NCBI GenBank assembly: GCA_016934985.1
Contig: JAFGRU010000049.1
Span: 1-64,000, forward strand
Length of the DNA: 64,000 nt
Direction: 5' to 3'
DNA from: Deltaproteobacteria bacterium
Lineage (GTDB): Bacteria > Desulfobacterota > Desulfuromonadia > Desulfuromonadales > JAAYDE01
Both the position numbers and the translations under genes were made by a program. The notes below the pieces were generated by a model. That model saw only the letters and a list, made by a program, of their open reading frames with translations. It had not been told where the DNA came from and ran no database searches. How positions within the stretch are numbered: the first letter of the stretch is position 1; every line of letters begins with the position of its first letter. Positions 17,827 to 25,988 of the stretch are shown here, piece after piece.

Positions 17827-18012
17827 CCTTGTGACACAGCCGGAGCGGAGAGGCCATTTTGAGAAGCAGACGGACAGACTGTCTGAGCGAAGCGAGTTTC
17901 TAGCCGTCCTCAAAATGACCTCGTAGCGCAGGGAACCCGGAGGGCAAGTCACGGGGTGTCCTTTTTCTGTTTACTCTTTTTGGGCATGCAAAAAGAGTAA
18001 GGCCCTGGAGGG
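17827..18012. repeat. Structured intergenic repeat family A, copy 1
   Basis: This ~186-base copy runs from cccttgtgacacagccggag to the end of a terminal palindrome. It has a long hairpin (GAGG-CATTTTGAG ... GACGG ... CCGTC-CTCAAAATG-CCTC), then gcgcagggaaccc, and a terminal hairpin TTACTCTTTTTG/CAAAAAGAGTAA. Copies 2 and 3 lie at 21272 and 21875. The apical loop here differs from the other two copies while the stems are kept. Confidence 0.85.
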
Positions 18013-18019
18013 ACACTAC

Positions 18020-20515
18020 TCACTCATCACTCTGCTCCCGCAAAAAAGCCGCCGGTTTATGAGTCAGGATCGGCAAAGAGGCCCCAACCCCAACGCTCAG
18101 CACCAGGAGGGCCGTTGCCATCACCAGCAGCAGGCTGGTGCCGATGAAAGGCCGGTAGGTCAGATCGAAAGCCTGCCAGCAGATGATCCAGCTTCCCACC
18201 TGAGAAAAAATCAGGGCCAGCAGGGCGCTGATCAGACCAAGCAAGAGGCTTTCTATGGAAAAGACCGCCAGCACAAAGCGCTTTTTCGCACCAAGAATTT
18301 TGAAGTAGACCGTCTCTTGTATGCGGGCATGGCGGGTAGCGAAAACCGAACTGATGATAATCAGAAAGCCGGCAACAATACTGAACAGAGTAAAGAAACG
18401 GATGATGGTTGAAAGCTTGGCCATGATGCGGGAAAAAACCGTTACCGCCTCGGTCAGGTCGATAACGCTGACATTGGGGAAGCGTGCCACAATGTGGTTC
18501 TGAAGGGGAGCGATGCGCTCTTTGTCGAGGCGTACGGCGGTGAAAAAGGTCTGGGGTGCATCTTCAAGAACTCCCTTGGAGAAAACAAAATAAAAGAACG
18601 GTTTCAGTCCTTTCTCCGTTCGTGCCCGAATACTTGAAATCCGGGCGCTGACCTCAATTCCCTGCACGCGAAAGGTCAACAGGTCGCCAATCTTCATATC
18701 CCGCATTTCCAACACCCGCTCCAGCACCGAAACCTGGGGCTCCTTCCAATCAGGCCGGAAAAGACCTTTCCCTGCGACAATCCTCTCATCATCGAGCAAA
18801 AACTTACGATAAGTCAGGTTGAAGGTCCTGCCCAGGTTATCCCCCCGCTTTCCCCGCTCCTTTTCCGGATCAATCCTTTCGCCGTTGATGGCAACCAGGG
18901 GCGCGCGCACAACGGCATAAGTTGTAGCCGGAATACCGAGGGTTTTGAGGAAATCGTCCTTCTGCTGCGACTGAATGTCGATAAAAAAGAGATTGGGGGC
19001 ATCGGCCGGGAAGGATTGGATAAAGGAGGCGTCGAGATTCTTTTCCACCAGGGTGATAGAGAAAACCACGGTCAGGGCCGCTGCCAGAGTAACGATAATG
19101 GCCCGGGTAGAGTTGCGGGCACGAAAAAGGCCTTTCATGGCCTGGCGAAAAATAAGGGGGTCTTCATCCCTTTTTTGCAACTGACGGAGAATCCAGGTAG
19201 TGCAGAAAAAAGCGGCAAGAATCAGGATTCCCGTACCCAGCACAAAATAGAGCCCCGTCTTCAGTTCCCTTATGCGCAACAGAACCATGATGAGAAAAAA
19301 CATGGCACAGGCTCCACCGACAAGCCAGGTCGAACCGTGCCGGGAAGCCCGTTGCTCCTCCTTGCCGAAAATCGCCTTCGGTTTCACATCCCTGAGCCCG
19401 AAGAGCGGCAGAGCGGTAAACAGCACAACAACCATGAAGCCGATGAACAATCCTTCCCCAACGGCAACCGGGGAAACACCCAGGCCAATATCAGCAGGCA
19501 AAAACCCCCGGAAAAGACTGGGAAGAAAATTCTGCAGAGCTAAACTGACCACCAGGCCAACGAGAGTGCCGATCAGACCGAGAAGCAGGGCAACCCCGAA
19601 ATAGTGGCTGATTATATAAAAGCTGCGGGCACCCAGGGTTTTCATAATGGCGATAGTCTTCTCTTTTTCCTTGAGCAGGGCAGCCAGGGTGCTCTGGATG
19701 CCGATACCGGCCAACAGCAGAGTGAAAATACCGATGAGATTGAGAAAGAAAAGAAGGTTATCGAAAAAACGTTTGACCCTGGAATTGGCCGTCCGGTAGG
19801 TCTCAACCCGGATACGCTCCTCGGAGGGAAAACCGCGCAGCTCCTTGGCGATGTTTGCGAGGCGGCGTTGATCATGAACCTTGGCAAGGATGTAATAACT
19901 CACCCGGCTACCCTTGCCAACCAGATCGAGAGCCTCCAGGTCGGCAGCCGCGACAAAAAGACGCGGTCCCAGAGCGAAAAAATTCACCGGCCGGTCCGGC
20001 TCTGAGACTACCACGTCGGCAATGGTCAGAATCGCCTCTCCCACCTTGAGGCGGTCCCCCACCTGCAGATGGAGGCGGTCGAGCAGCACCTGCTCCACAA
20101 TAATGCTGCCGGAAGTCAGAACCTCGTGAAAAGGCCGGCCCGAAGCGAGCTTGACCTGGCCGTAAAAGGGATAACCCTGTTCCACAACTTTGAGTTGGGC
20201 GAGAAGGGAATCATCCTCGGCAACCTTCCTGACAACGGAGTAGAATTCATAAACCCGGGCGCTCTCAACGGCGTTTTCCTTTTCCAGGGCGGTGACCGCA
20301 GCCTCGAAATCGGCGGGAAAAGGCGCGCGGGAGCGGATGATGATATCGGCGGCATGAAGGGTACGGGCGTCGCGCAAAAGTGAGGAGTGAACGCTGCGGC
20401 TGAAGCTGCCGAGGGAAACCAGCGTAACCATGGAGAGGGCCACGCAGAGGATAAAGACGAGGGACTGATGCCTGGAGCGGGAAATCTGACGGCGGATATA
20501 GCGGAAATCAGGCAT
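18020..20515 (-). CDS. ybbP: ABC transporter permease, YbbP/FtsX-like
   Basis: From ATG 20515 the protein has 831 residues. A first helix near residue 25 is followed by a periplasmic domain, FtsX-type helix triplets (LLFFLNLIGIFTLLLAGIGI and on), a second periplasmic domain (from ~450) and a final triplet (IIRFFTLFSIVAGFLIIISS). This duplicated FtsX layout matches YbbP-type permeases of lipoprotein- or toxin-release ABC systems. The start overlaps the ATPase gene by eight bases, so the two are translationally coupled. With TesA next door, a role in envelope lipid or lipoprotein handling is plausible but unproven. Confidence 0.88.
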   Translation of the reverse strand: MPDFRYIRRQISRSRHQSLVFILCVALSMVTLVSLGSFSRSVHSSLLRDARTLHAADIIIRSRAPFPADFEAAVTALEKENAVESARVYEFYSVVRKVAEDDSLLAQLKVVEQGYPFYGQVKLASGRPFHEVLTSGSIIVEQVLLDRLHLQVGDRLKVGEAILTIADVVVSEPDRPVNFFALGPRLFVAAADLEALDLVGKGSRVSYYILAKVHDQRRLANIAKELRGFPSEERIRVETYRTANSRVKRFFDNLLFFLNLIGIFTLLLAGIGIQSTLAALLKEKEKTIAIMKTLGARSFYIISHYFGVALLLGLIGTLVGLVVSLALQNFLPSLFRGFLPADIGLGVSPVAVGEGLFIGFMVVVLFTALPLFGLRDVKPKAIFGKEEQRASRHGSTWLVGGACAMFFLIMVLLRIRELKTGLYFVLGTGILILAAFFCTTWILRQLQKRDEDPLIFRQAMKGLFRARNSTRAIIVTLAAALTVVFSITLVEKNLDASFIQSFPADAPNLFFIDIQSQQKDDFLKTLGIPATTYAVVRAPLVAINGERIDPEKERGKRGDNLGRTFNLTYRKFLLDDERIVAGKGLFRPDWKEPQVSVLERVLEMRDMKIGDLLTFRVQGIEVSARISSIRARTEKGLKPFFYFVFSKGVLEDAPQTFFTAVRLDKERIAPLQNHIVARFPNVSVIDLTEAVTVFSRIMAKLSTIIRFFTLFSIVAGFLIIISSVFATRHARIQETVYFKILGAKKRFVLAVFSIESLLLGLISALLALIFSQVGSWIICWQAFDLTYRPFIGTSLLLVMATALLVLSVGVGASLPILTHKPAAFLREQSDE

Positions 20516-21188
20516 GACCGCCATCCGTGACAATCCTGCCGTCGTGAAGGTTGACCACCCTCTCGGCCATGCCCGCCACCTCGGGGTTGTGGGTAACGAG
20601 CAGCAAAGTCGTGTTGCGCTCCCGGTGAAGTTCGAGAAGCAGGTCAAGCACCGCGTTGCCGTTGGCCGAGTCGAGATTGCCCGTCGGCTCGTCGGCAAAG
20701 ATGATGCGCGGCTCGTTGATCAGGGCGCGGCAGATGGCACAGCGCTGCTTCTCGCCGCCGGAAAGCTGATGAGGATAACTTTCGGTGCGTTCGGCCAGGC
20801 CAACCCGCGACAACAGTTTGGCCGCTTTCTCCCGCGCCGCCATATCGTTGGCCAATTCTGCGGGAAACATAACATTTTCCAAAGCCGTCAAAGAGGGCAC
20901 AAGATGAAACGATTGAAAAACAAAACCAAAGGTCGTGTTGCGCAGGGGCGCCAGATCGTCCTCCCGCAGATCGGTGATATCCTGGCCGGCGATGAATACC
21001 CGCCCACCCTCCGGCCGGTCCAGCCCGGACAGAATGGTTAAAAGGGTGCTTTTGCCGCTGCCGCTCTCCCCCCGAACAACCACAAATTCACCTTCGTTCA
21101 GGCTCAGTGATACATTATCGAGAACCGTAATCTGTCGGGTACCCACAAAGTAACGCTTGGTAATATTTCGTGCGTCGAGAATGTTCAT
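20508..21188 (-). CDS. ybbA: ABC transporter ATPase, YbbA/LolD-like
   Basis: The 226-residue ATPase has Walker [10 protein letters not shown], the Q-loop [13 protein letters not shown], signature LSGGEKQR, Walker [10 protein letters not shown] and the switch His in [17 protein letters not shown] after Walker B is typical of the MacB/LolD/FtsE group that works with FtsX-type permeases. AGGAG lies just before ATG. It is the first gene of the ybbA-ybbP pair. Confidence 0.92.
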   Translation of the reverse strand: MNILDARNITKRYFVGTRQITVLDNVSLSLNEGEFVVVRGESGSGKSTLLTILSGLDRPEGGRVFIAGQDITDLREDDLAPLRNTTFGFVFQSFHLVPSLTALENVMFPAELANDMAAREKAAKLLSRVGLAERTESYPHQLSGGEKQRCAICRALINEPRIIFADEPTGNLDSANGNAVLDLLLELHRERNTTLLLVTHNPEVAGMAERVVNLHDGRIVTDGGHA

Positions 21189-21218
21189 AAGGCTCCTAGA
21201 AAACGATAATTTTTTTAT

Positions 21219-21244
21219 TACTGTTCAGCACAAGGATTCGCGCT
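21219..21244. repeat. Fragment of the TATTCAGC-type repeat
   Basis: ctgttcagcacaaggattcg matches the reverse complement of the right end of the 36.2-kb copy, with about two differences. Only this end is present. Confidence 0.5.
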
Positions 21245-21271
21245 TTTAGTTTTTGGTGTTAGGTGTTAACT

Positions 21272-21452
21272 CCCCTTGTACCGCAGCCGGAGCGGAAGAG
21301 ACATTTTGAGAAAAAGACGGGCAGTTGAGCGGTTTGTGCGAATTCTGACCGTCCTCAAAAGGTCTCTGGAGCGCAGGGAACCCGAAGAGCAAGGTGCGGG
21401 GTGTCCTTTTTCTGCTTACTCTTTTTAGACAAGTAAAAAAAGTAAGGCGTCG
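21272..21452. repeat. Structured intergenic repeat family A, copy 2
   Basis: This copy has the layout of copy 1: AGAGAC-TTTTGAG pairs with CTCAAAA-GTCTCT. The pair identities differ from the other copies but pairing is kept. The inner GACGG/CCGTC stem follows, then gcgcagggaacccgaag, ggtgtcctttttctg, and the terminal palindrome (TTACTCTTTTT/AAAAAAAGTAA, one mismatch). Confidence 0.85.
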
Positions 21453-21489
21453 TCCGGGGACGCAACCCCGGTGCTCCGAATCTTATTTA

Positions 21490-21530
21490 ACGGCAGACAC
21501 CTTTTCCATGGGTGGCTCTTTTCCTTGTGC
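21490..21530. repeat. Diverged fragment of the TATTCAGC-type repeat
   Basis: The string from cggcagacaccttttccatg to tccttgtgc aligns with the right part of the 36.2-kb copy (ggcggcagatgccctttcc ... tccttgtgc) with several differences. Confidence 0.4.
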
Positions 21531-21874
21531 CCAACAATAACTCGATTTTTTCCCTTAGTAAAAATGGTAGCACTCGAACTTTTAAAATGTAAATTTCTTT
21601 CTTTCCCTCTTCATTTTCACACCATGCAACCTGGATCTGTGAGTTATGACCGGGCAATAGCGCAAGTCATTGACCTGCCTAAGCATTCCAAAAATCACCG
21701 ATGAAGCTATGGGTGCACCTCAGATTTTTGAAAGGCTTATTCAGGCCAAGCACTTACACTCTTTTCCCGCTCCCAACCCACGGATCCAGGTACAAGATAA
21801 TTTTCTCTTTAAACCCCTCGAAAATGCTATTATTTGGCGAACCATGATGGTCGCCATATGAGAAAGGATTCTTT

Positions 21875-22065
21875 TCCCCTTGCGATGCAGCCGGAACGGA
21901 GAGGTCATTTTGAGATTAGACGGGCAGTTGAGCGGTTTTTGCGAATTCTGACCGTCCTCAAAATGGCCTTGGAGTAGCGGGAACCCGAAGGGCAAAGCGC
22001 TGGGGCGCCCTTTTTCTGCTAACTCTTTTTGGGCACGCAAAAAGAGTAAGACCCCGTAGGGTTCA
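21875..22065. repeat. Structured intergenic repeat family A, copy 3
   Basis: GAGGTCATTTTGAG pairs with CTCAAAATGGCCTT using two G-T wobbles; the GACGG/CCGTC inner stem and the apical loop match copy 2; the terminal hairpin is AACTCTTTTTG/CAAAAAGAGT. The copy ends about 75 bases before the ygiQ start, so it probably lies in or beside that gene's leader. Confidence 0.85.
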
Positions 22066-22140
22066 CTCACTTGGATGAGTTTACCAGTTACCCATCCTAT
22101 TGGCTTATGGGGCAAAAATAATGTTCAAAAAATCCAACTT

Positions 22141-23937
22141 ATGAAAACAAACCCAAATTTCCTCCCCATCACAGCCACTGAAATGAAAAGCCGGGGCTGG
22201 GAGGAACTCGATATTCTTTTTATCTCCGGCGACGCCTACGTCGACCACCCCGCTTTCGGCATCCCCCTCCTGGCCCGCATGCTGGAACAGGAGGGATTCC
22301 GGGTCGGCATCATCCCCCAACCCGACTGGAAGGATCCGGATGCATTCAAGGTCATGGGCCGTCCCCGCCTCTTTGCAGCGGTCTCCACCGGTGCAATGGA
22401 TTCCATGGTCAACCATTATACGGCGGCCAAAAAGGTTCGCAACAACGACGCCTACACGCCGGGCGGCAGGGCCGGCGCCCGCCCTAATCGCGGCCTCATC
22501 GCTTATACGGCTGCCCTCAAAAATGCTTTCCCGGGCATTTTCGTGGTCATCGGCGGCATCGAGGCCAGCCTCAGAAGCCTGGCCCATTACGACTACTGGG
22601 ACAAGCGCGTGCGGCGCTCCATCCTTGTCGACAGCAAGGCTGACCTCCTCGTTTACGGCATGGGTGAACACCCTCTTCTGGAATTCGCCGGCCGCGCCCG
22701 GTCGGGGGAACCCCTGCCCGCAATCAACGATATCCGGGGAACTGCCATAATCACGAAAAAGCCTCCAAAAGAAAGCGTGCTGCTCCCTTCCTTTGAGGAA
22801 GTGGAAAATGACAAAGACGCCTACAACCGCGCCTTCCGGTTAACCGTTGAAGGAACAGCCAGGGGCTTATCCCTGGTCCAGGAGCATGGATCGCGCCGAG
22901 TTATGGTCAATCCCCAGGCAACACCTCTTTCCGAGAAGGAGATGGACGCCCTCTACGACCTCCCTTTCCAAAAACTGCCCCATCCTTCATACAAAGAACC
23001 TATCCCCGCTTACGAGCAGATCCGCTTTTCCATTACCTCCCATCGCGGTTGTTTCGGCGGCTGCGCCTTCTGCGCCATTGCGAGCCACCAGGGTAAAACC
23101 ATCCAGTCCCGTTCCGAGGGGTCGATTGTCCGTGAAATAGCAAAACTGACCCGCCATCCTGAATTCCGAGGTACGGTAACCGACGTGGGCGGCCCGACGG
23201 CCAACATGTACGGTCTCTCCTGCACCGGAAACAAGTTTTCGAAAGGATGTGACAAGAGCAGCTGCCTTTTCCCCACGCCTTGCTCCAACCTGAAAGCCTC
23301 GGGGGGCAAAGGGGCGGCTCTGCTAAAAAAGATCCGCCGTATTGCAGGCGTCAAACATGTTTTTGTCGCTTCCGGGGTGCGCTATGACCTGCTGGAAAAG
23401 CAGCCCGAATACCTTAATGAACTGCTTTCCCACCACGTCGGGGGCCTGCTCAAGGTCGCCCCCGAAACACTCTCGGCCGAAGTCGCCCGCGTCATGCGCA
23501 AACCGGGCCCGGATTGCTTTGACCGCTTTCTCAAACTTTTTCGTGAGAAGAGCCGCAAACTGAACCTCCGCCAGGCCGTGGTTCCCTACCTGATCTCGGG
23601 CCACCCCGGCTGCACCCTCTCTCACATGGTCGACACCGCCATCTTCCTCAAACGCAATAACCTGCGAGTAGAACAGGTGCAGGAGTTCACCCCGACACCC
23701 GGCACCCTTGCCACCTGTATTTACTACACCGGCAAAGACCCATTCAGCGGTGAAAAGGTCCATGTTCCAACTTCCGATCTCGAAAAGCGTCTGCAAAAAT
23801 CCTTGCTTCTTTGGCATGTTCCCGAAAACCGCGCGGATATACGAAAAGCCCTTAAACTTTGCGGGCGGGAATCGGACACCGAAGTAGTGTTGGGGAAAGA
23901 CCCGAAAGGACGTAAAGGGATAAAACGAAAGTCTTAA
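22141..23937 (+). CDS. ygiQ: YgiQ-family radical SAM protein
   Basis: From ATG 22141 the protein has 598 residues. The N-terminal domain (DILFISGDAYVDHPAFG, GGIEASLRSLAHYDYW) is the YgiQ-specific part. The radical SAM core carries the Cx3Cx2C cluster in RGCFGGCAFCAI at about residue 305. A second Cys group follows (KFSKGCDKSSCLFPTPCSNL), typical of the family. YgiQ proteins are widespread and conserved but their reaction is unknown. No strong ribosome site is visible; an upstream in-frame ATG at 22075 abuts repeat copy 3 and is less likely. Confidence 0.92.
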   Translation: MKTNPNFLPITATEMKSRGWEELDILFISGDAYVDHPAFGIPLLARMLEQEGFRVGIIPQPDWKDPDAFKVMGRPRLFAAVSTGAMDSMVNHYTAAKKVRNNDAYTPGGRAGARPNRGLIAYTAALKNAFPGIFVVIGGIEASLRSLAHYDYWDKRVRRSILVDSKADLLVYGMGEHPLLEFAGRARSGEPLPAINDIRGTAIITKKPPKESVLLPSFEEVENDKDAYNRAFRLTVEGTARGLSLVQEHGSRRVMVNPQATPLSEKEMDALYDLPFQKLPHPSYKEPIPAYEQIRFSITSHRGCFGGCAFCAIASHQGKTIQSRSEGSIVREIAKLTRHPEFRGTVTDVGGPTANMYGLSCTGNKFSKGCDKSSCLFPTPCSNLKASGGKGAALLKKIRRIAGVKHVFVASGVRYDLLEKQPEYLNELLSHHVGGLLKVAPETLSAEVARVMRKPGPDCFDRFLKLFREKSRKLNLRQAVVPYLISGHPGCTLSHMVDTAIFLKRNNLRVEQVQEFTPTPGTLATCIYYTGKDPFSGEKVHVPTSDLEKRLQKSLLLWHVPENRADIRKALKLCGRESDTEVVLGKDPKGRKGIKRKS

Positions 23938-24098
23938 CTGCTTAAAAATTCAAAGTTTTCTGTTTGAAGTTTTGCAAAAATTCAGAATGGCTACCTTTTG
24001 ACAATCTGTTTTCTTCTGATAAATGTTAATCATAAAGGCAAAAATAAACGATAGAAACTTCTGATTAAGAAAGGCCAACAAAAAACCGGAGGGTGGAA

Positions 24099-24278
24099 AT
24101 GAAAAAGCCACTATATCCCGGATGGTACCTGATTTTCCCAGGCAATAATTTTGTCTGGTACAGTTGCGAGGAAGAGGCTTTAAGGCAAAAAATGTTTACC
24201 CCCTGTGTCGAAGGCCCCTTTTGGGTCACGGACCCCAAAATGTTTGAAGAACACAGTGAAAACAGAATACCTCACTGA
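24099..24278 (+). CDS. Small hypothetical protein (59 residues)
   Basis: ATG 24099 follows GGAGGG at ideal spacing and encodes 59 residues rich in aromatics (PLYPGWYLIFPGNNFVWY, EGPFWVTDP). There are two Cys and no membrane helix. Codon use and the ribosome site argue for a real gene, but no family is recognised. It stands alone between ygiQ and a second small gene on the other strand. Confidence 0.6.
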   Translation: MKKPLYPGWYLIFPGNNFVWYSCEEEALRQKMFTPCVEGPFWVTDPKMFEEHSENRIPH

Positions 24279-24320
24279 GCCTTTTCCCAAAAAGCAACAA
24301 ACCAAAAATCATATTACCTT

Positions 24321-24548
24321 TCAGGCAAGGGAAACCATACCTTCCATCTCGTAACCTGCCTGCCAGCATATCCTCTCGCCATTTTGATGCCGAAAAAATA
24401 CGCTGCCATCCTCAAAACCATAAATTGTAGAATCGCAAGCGGGACCCAGAGGAGGGGTTGGAACGAGACCATTAATTGCCCTCACCGCTTGGTCACAAAA
24501 ATCCACGAAAGCCTTTTTCGGAAGCCCCCCCACAAAGACAAAAAACAA
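24321..24548 (-). CDS. Small hypothetical protein (75 residues)
   Basis: A TTG start at 24548 with AGGAG five bases upstream opens a 75-residue frame ending EMEGMVSLA. The middle (LGPACDSTIYGFEDGSVFFRH, GERICWQAG) looks like a compact beta domain with Cys pairs. No known family is seen. It converges on the 59-residue gene. Confidence 0.45.
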   Translation of the reverse strand: MFFVFVGGLPKKAFVDFCDQAVRAINGLVPTPPLGPACDSTIYGFEDGSVFFRHQNGERICWQAGYEMEGMVSLA

Positions 24549-24640
24549 AATTTCTCCTGTTCATTTTTGCCCTTAAAGGTTAGAATTTCTTCTTCAAATC
24601 GACCATGGATAGAAAACGGACAGCCAACAAGGAGGTTGCC

Positions 24641-25087
24641 ATGAAAAAAAACAACCTTTTCAGTACCATTGATTGCTGGGGGTTGATTTTCATCCGGCTT
24701 GCTCTCGGGGCTATTTTCATGGCTCACGGCGGGCAAAAACTTTTCGGCTGGGCAGGCGGCGCCGGATTCGAAGGGACCATTCAGTTCTTTGAAACCACCT
24801 GGGGTATTCCCATGCCTTTGACCATTCTAGCCATGGTGACGGAGTTTTTTGGCGGTCTGGCCGTACTCCTTGGCTGCCTGACCCGTCTGGCGGCTCTTGG
24901 TCTTGCGGCCGTTATGGGAGTTGCCATCTACAAGGTTCATTACATTCACGGCTTTTTCCTTAATTGGAGCTGCTCACCTGACCTGGGGCACGGAGTTGAG
25001 TTCAACGTCGCCCTGCTGGCTATGGCAATAACCCTTCTCTTTTCCGGGGCCGGCCATCTTTCCGTTGACAAATGGCTGGGGAAATAA
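24641..25087 (+). CDS. DoxX-family membrane protein
   Basis: From ATG 24641, behind a near-perfect AAGGAGGTTGCC site, the 148-residue protein has four membrane helices. It shows the DoxX-like start GLIFIRLALGAIFMAHGGQK, LFGWAGGAGF, then TEFFGGLAVLLGCLTRLAAL, and HGVEFNVALLAMAITLLFSG. DoxX-like proteins are linked to thiosulfate or redox-stress systems, but most members, including this one, have no defined job. It is probably transcribed alone. Confidence 0.88.
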   Translation: MKKNNLFSTIDCWGLIFIRLALGAIFMAHGGQKLFGWAGGAGFEGTIQFFETTWGIPMPLTILAMVTEFFGGLAVLLGCLTRLAALGLAAVMGVAIYKVHYIHGFFLNWSCSPDLGHGVEFNVALLAMAITLLFSGAGHLSVDKWLGK

Positions 25088-25153
25088 GAAAACCTTGAAA
25101 GTTTCCTTGTTAAAAACAACACTTCGACGCTTTTAGAGGCTTTTGGCTGAAAA

Positions 25154-25891
25154 ATGAACTATGAAAGAATCTTGAACAACCTGGAGGATCTGGAGGAAGC
25201 CAAGCGCCTGCTCCAACCCGATGAGTCCGATCTGATGCTCGATCTGGCCTGCGGAATCGGGGAGACCACCGTCTTTTTCGCTCCGCATGTAAAAAGTGTA
25301 ATTGCTGCGGACATGAGCATGGAAACCCTGAAAAAAGCCCAGGCCGTGATTTCAGAACAGAAGGAACTTGCCAATGTCGCCTACCGCGAAGCCGACGTAG
25401 AGGACCTGCCGTTTCCGGCTGGGGCTTTTTCCCTCCTGTGCCGCCGGGGGGATTTTCATCACTTCACCGATCTGTCCCGCGCATTCGAAGAATTCTTTCG
25501 AGTTCTACGCTGGCAGGGACGCTTATGCGTTATCGACTCCCTCATGCCCGAAGATCCCGAGGCCGCAGCTTTTGCCGAACATCTGCACCAGCTCCGGGAT
25601 CCTGCCCATACCCGGGCTTACAGCCGGGAGGAATGGCTGGCCGCAGCAGCAGAAACGGACTTCATCGTTAACTCAGTTCAGATTTTTGGAAAGCAGCGGG
25701 ATTTTAAAAAATGGTGCCGGGCTGCCGATCTAAGTCCGGCCATTTGCAGAAAAATCGAGAAGGTCTTTCTTGACGCCGATACACGCATCAAGGATTTTTT
25801 CCAGGTGGAGGTTTTTGCCGGTGAGGTTGAAGGCTTCGTGGAGCCGGCCATCCTGATTTTTGCCACCCACCCCGCCAAACCCGTGCGCTAG
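25154..25891 (+). CDS. Class I SAM-dependent methyltransferase (UbiE-like fold)
   Basis: The 245-residue protein has a Methyltransf_11 core: motif I MLDLACGIGETTVFFAP, AADMSMETLKKAQ, then EADVEDLPFPAGAFSLLCRR and FFRVLRWQGRLCVIDSL. The usual motif I D-x-G-x-G is D-L-A-C-G here. The substrate is unknown; UbiE/MenG-like or natural-product-type methylations are possible. The TAG stop falls within the left CTAG end of the MITE-like element at 25888, so the last residues may be shaped by that insertion. Confidence 0.87.
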   Translation: MNYERILNNLEDLEEAKRLLQPDESDLMLDLACGIGETTVFFAPHVKSVIAADMSMETLKKAQAVISEQKELANVAYREADVEDLPFPAGAFSLLCRRGDFHHFTDLSRAFEEFFRVLRWQGRLCVIDSLMPEDPEAAAFAEHLHQLRDPAHTRAYSREEWLAAAAETDFIVNSVQIFGKQRDFKKWCRAADLSPAICRKIEKVFLDADTRIKDFFQVEVFAGEVEGFVEPAILIFATHPAKPVR

Positions 25892-25988
25892 GAGCCTGTC
25901 GAACTCAGGTAAAAATTTACTGCAAAGGATTATCGACCCCGTTTTCCCTTTCTCTCGTTGCGAGCCCCCAAAGCCGACAGAATCCTAG
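25888..25988. mobile_element. MITE-like element with CTAG ends, copy 2 (101 bp)
   Basis: The left end is CTAGGAGCCTGTCGAACTCA; the right end reads CTAGGATTCTGTCGGCTTTG on the other strand. Reverse-complemented, the interior aligns with copy 1 (aacgagagaaagggaaaacg against aacgaaaaaaagagaaaacg, and ttgcagtaaa against ttgcagtaga) but lacks its central ~60 bases. It fills the whole gap between two convergent genes and gives each its TAG stop codon (25889-25891 on plus, 25987-25985 on minus). Confidence 0.8.

Larger units (their letters stand above)
21189..22140. other. Gene-free 950-base region filled with repeats
   Basis: Between ybbA and ygiQ there is no credible gene. The region holds two copies of structured repeat family A (21272-21452 and 21875-22065) and two fragments of the TATTCAGC repeat (21219-21244 and 21490-21530, in opposite orientations, flanking the first A copy). 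The nesting suggests repeated insertion at one site. Confidence 0.7.
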
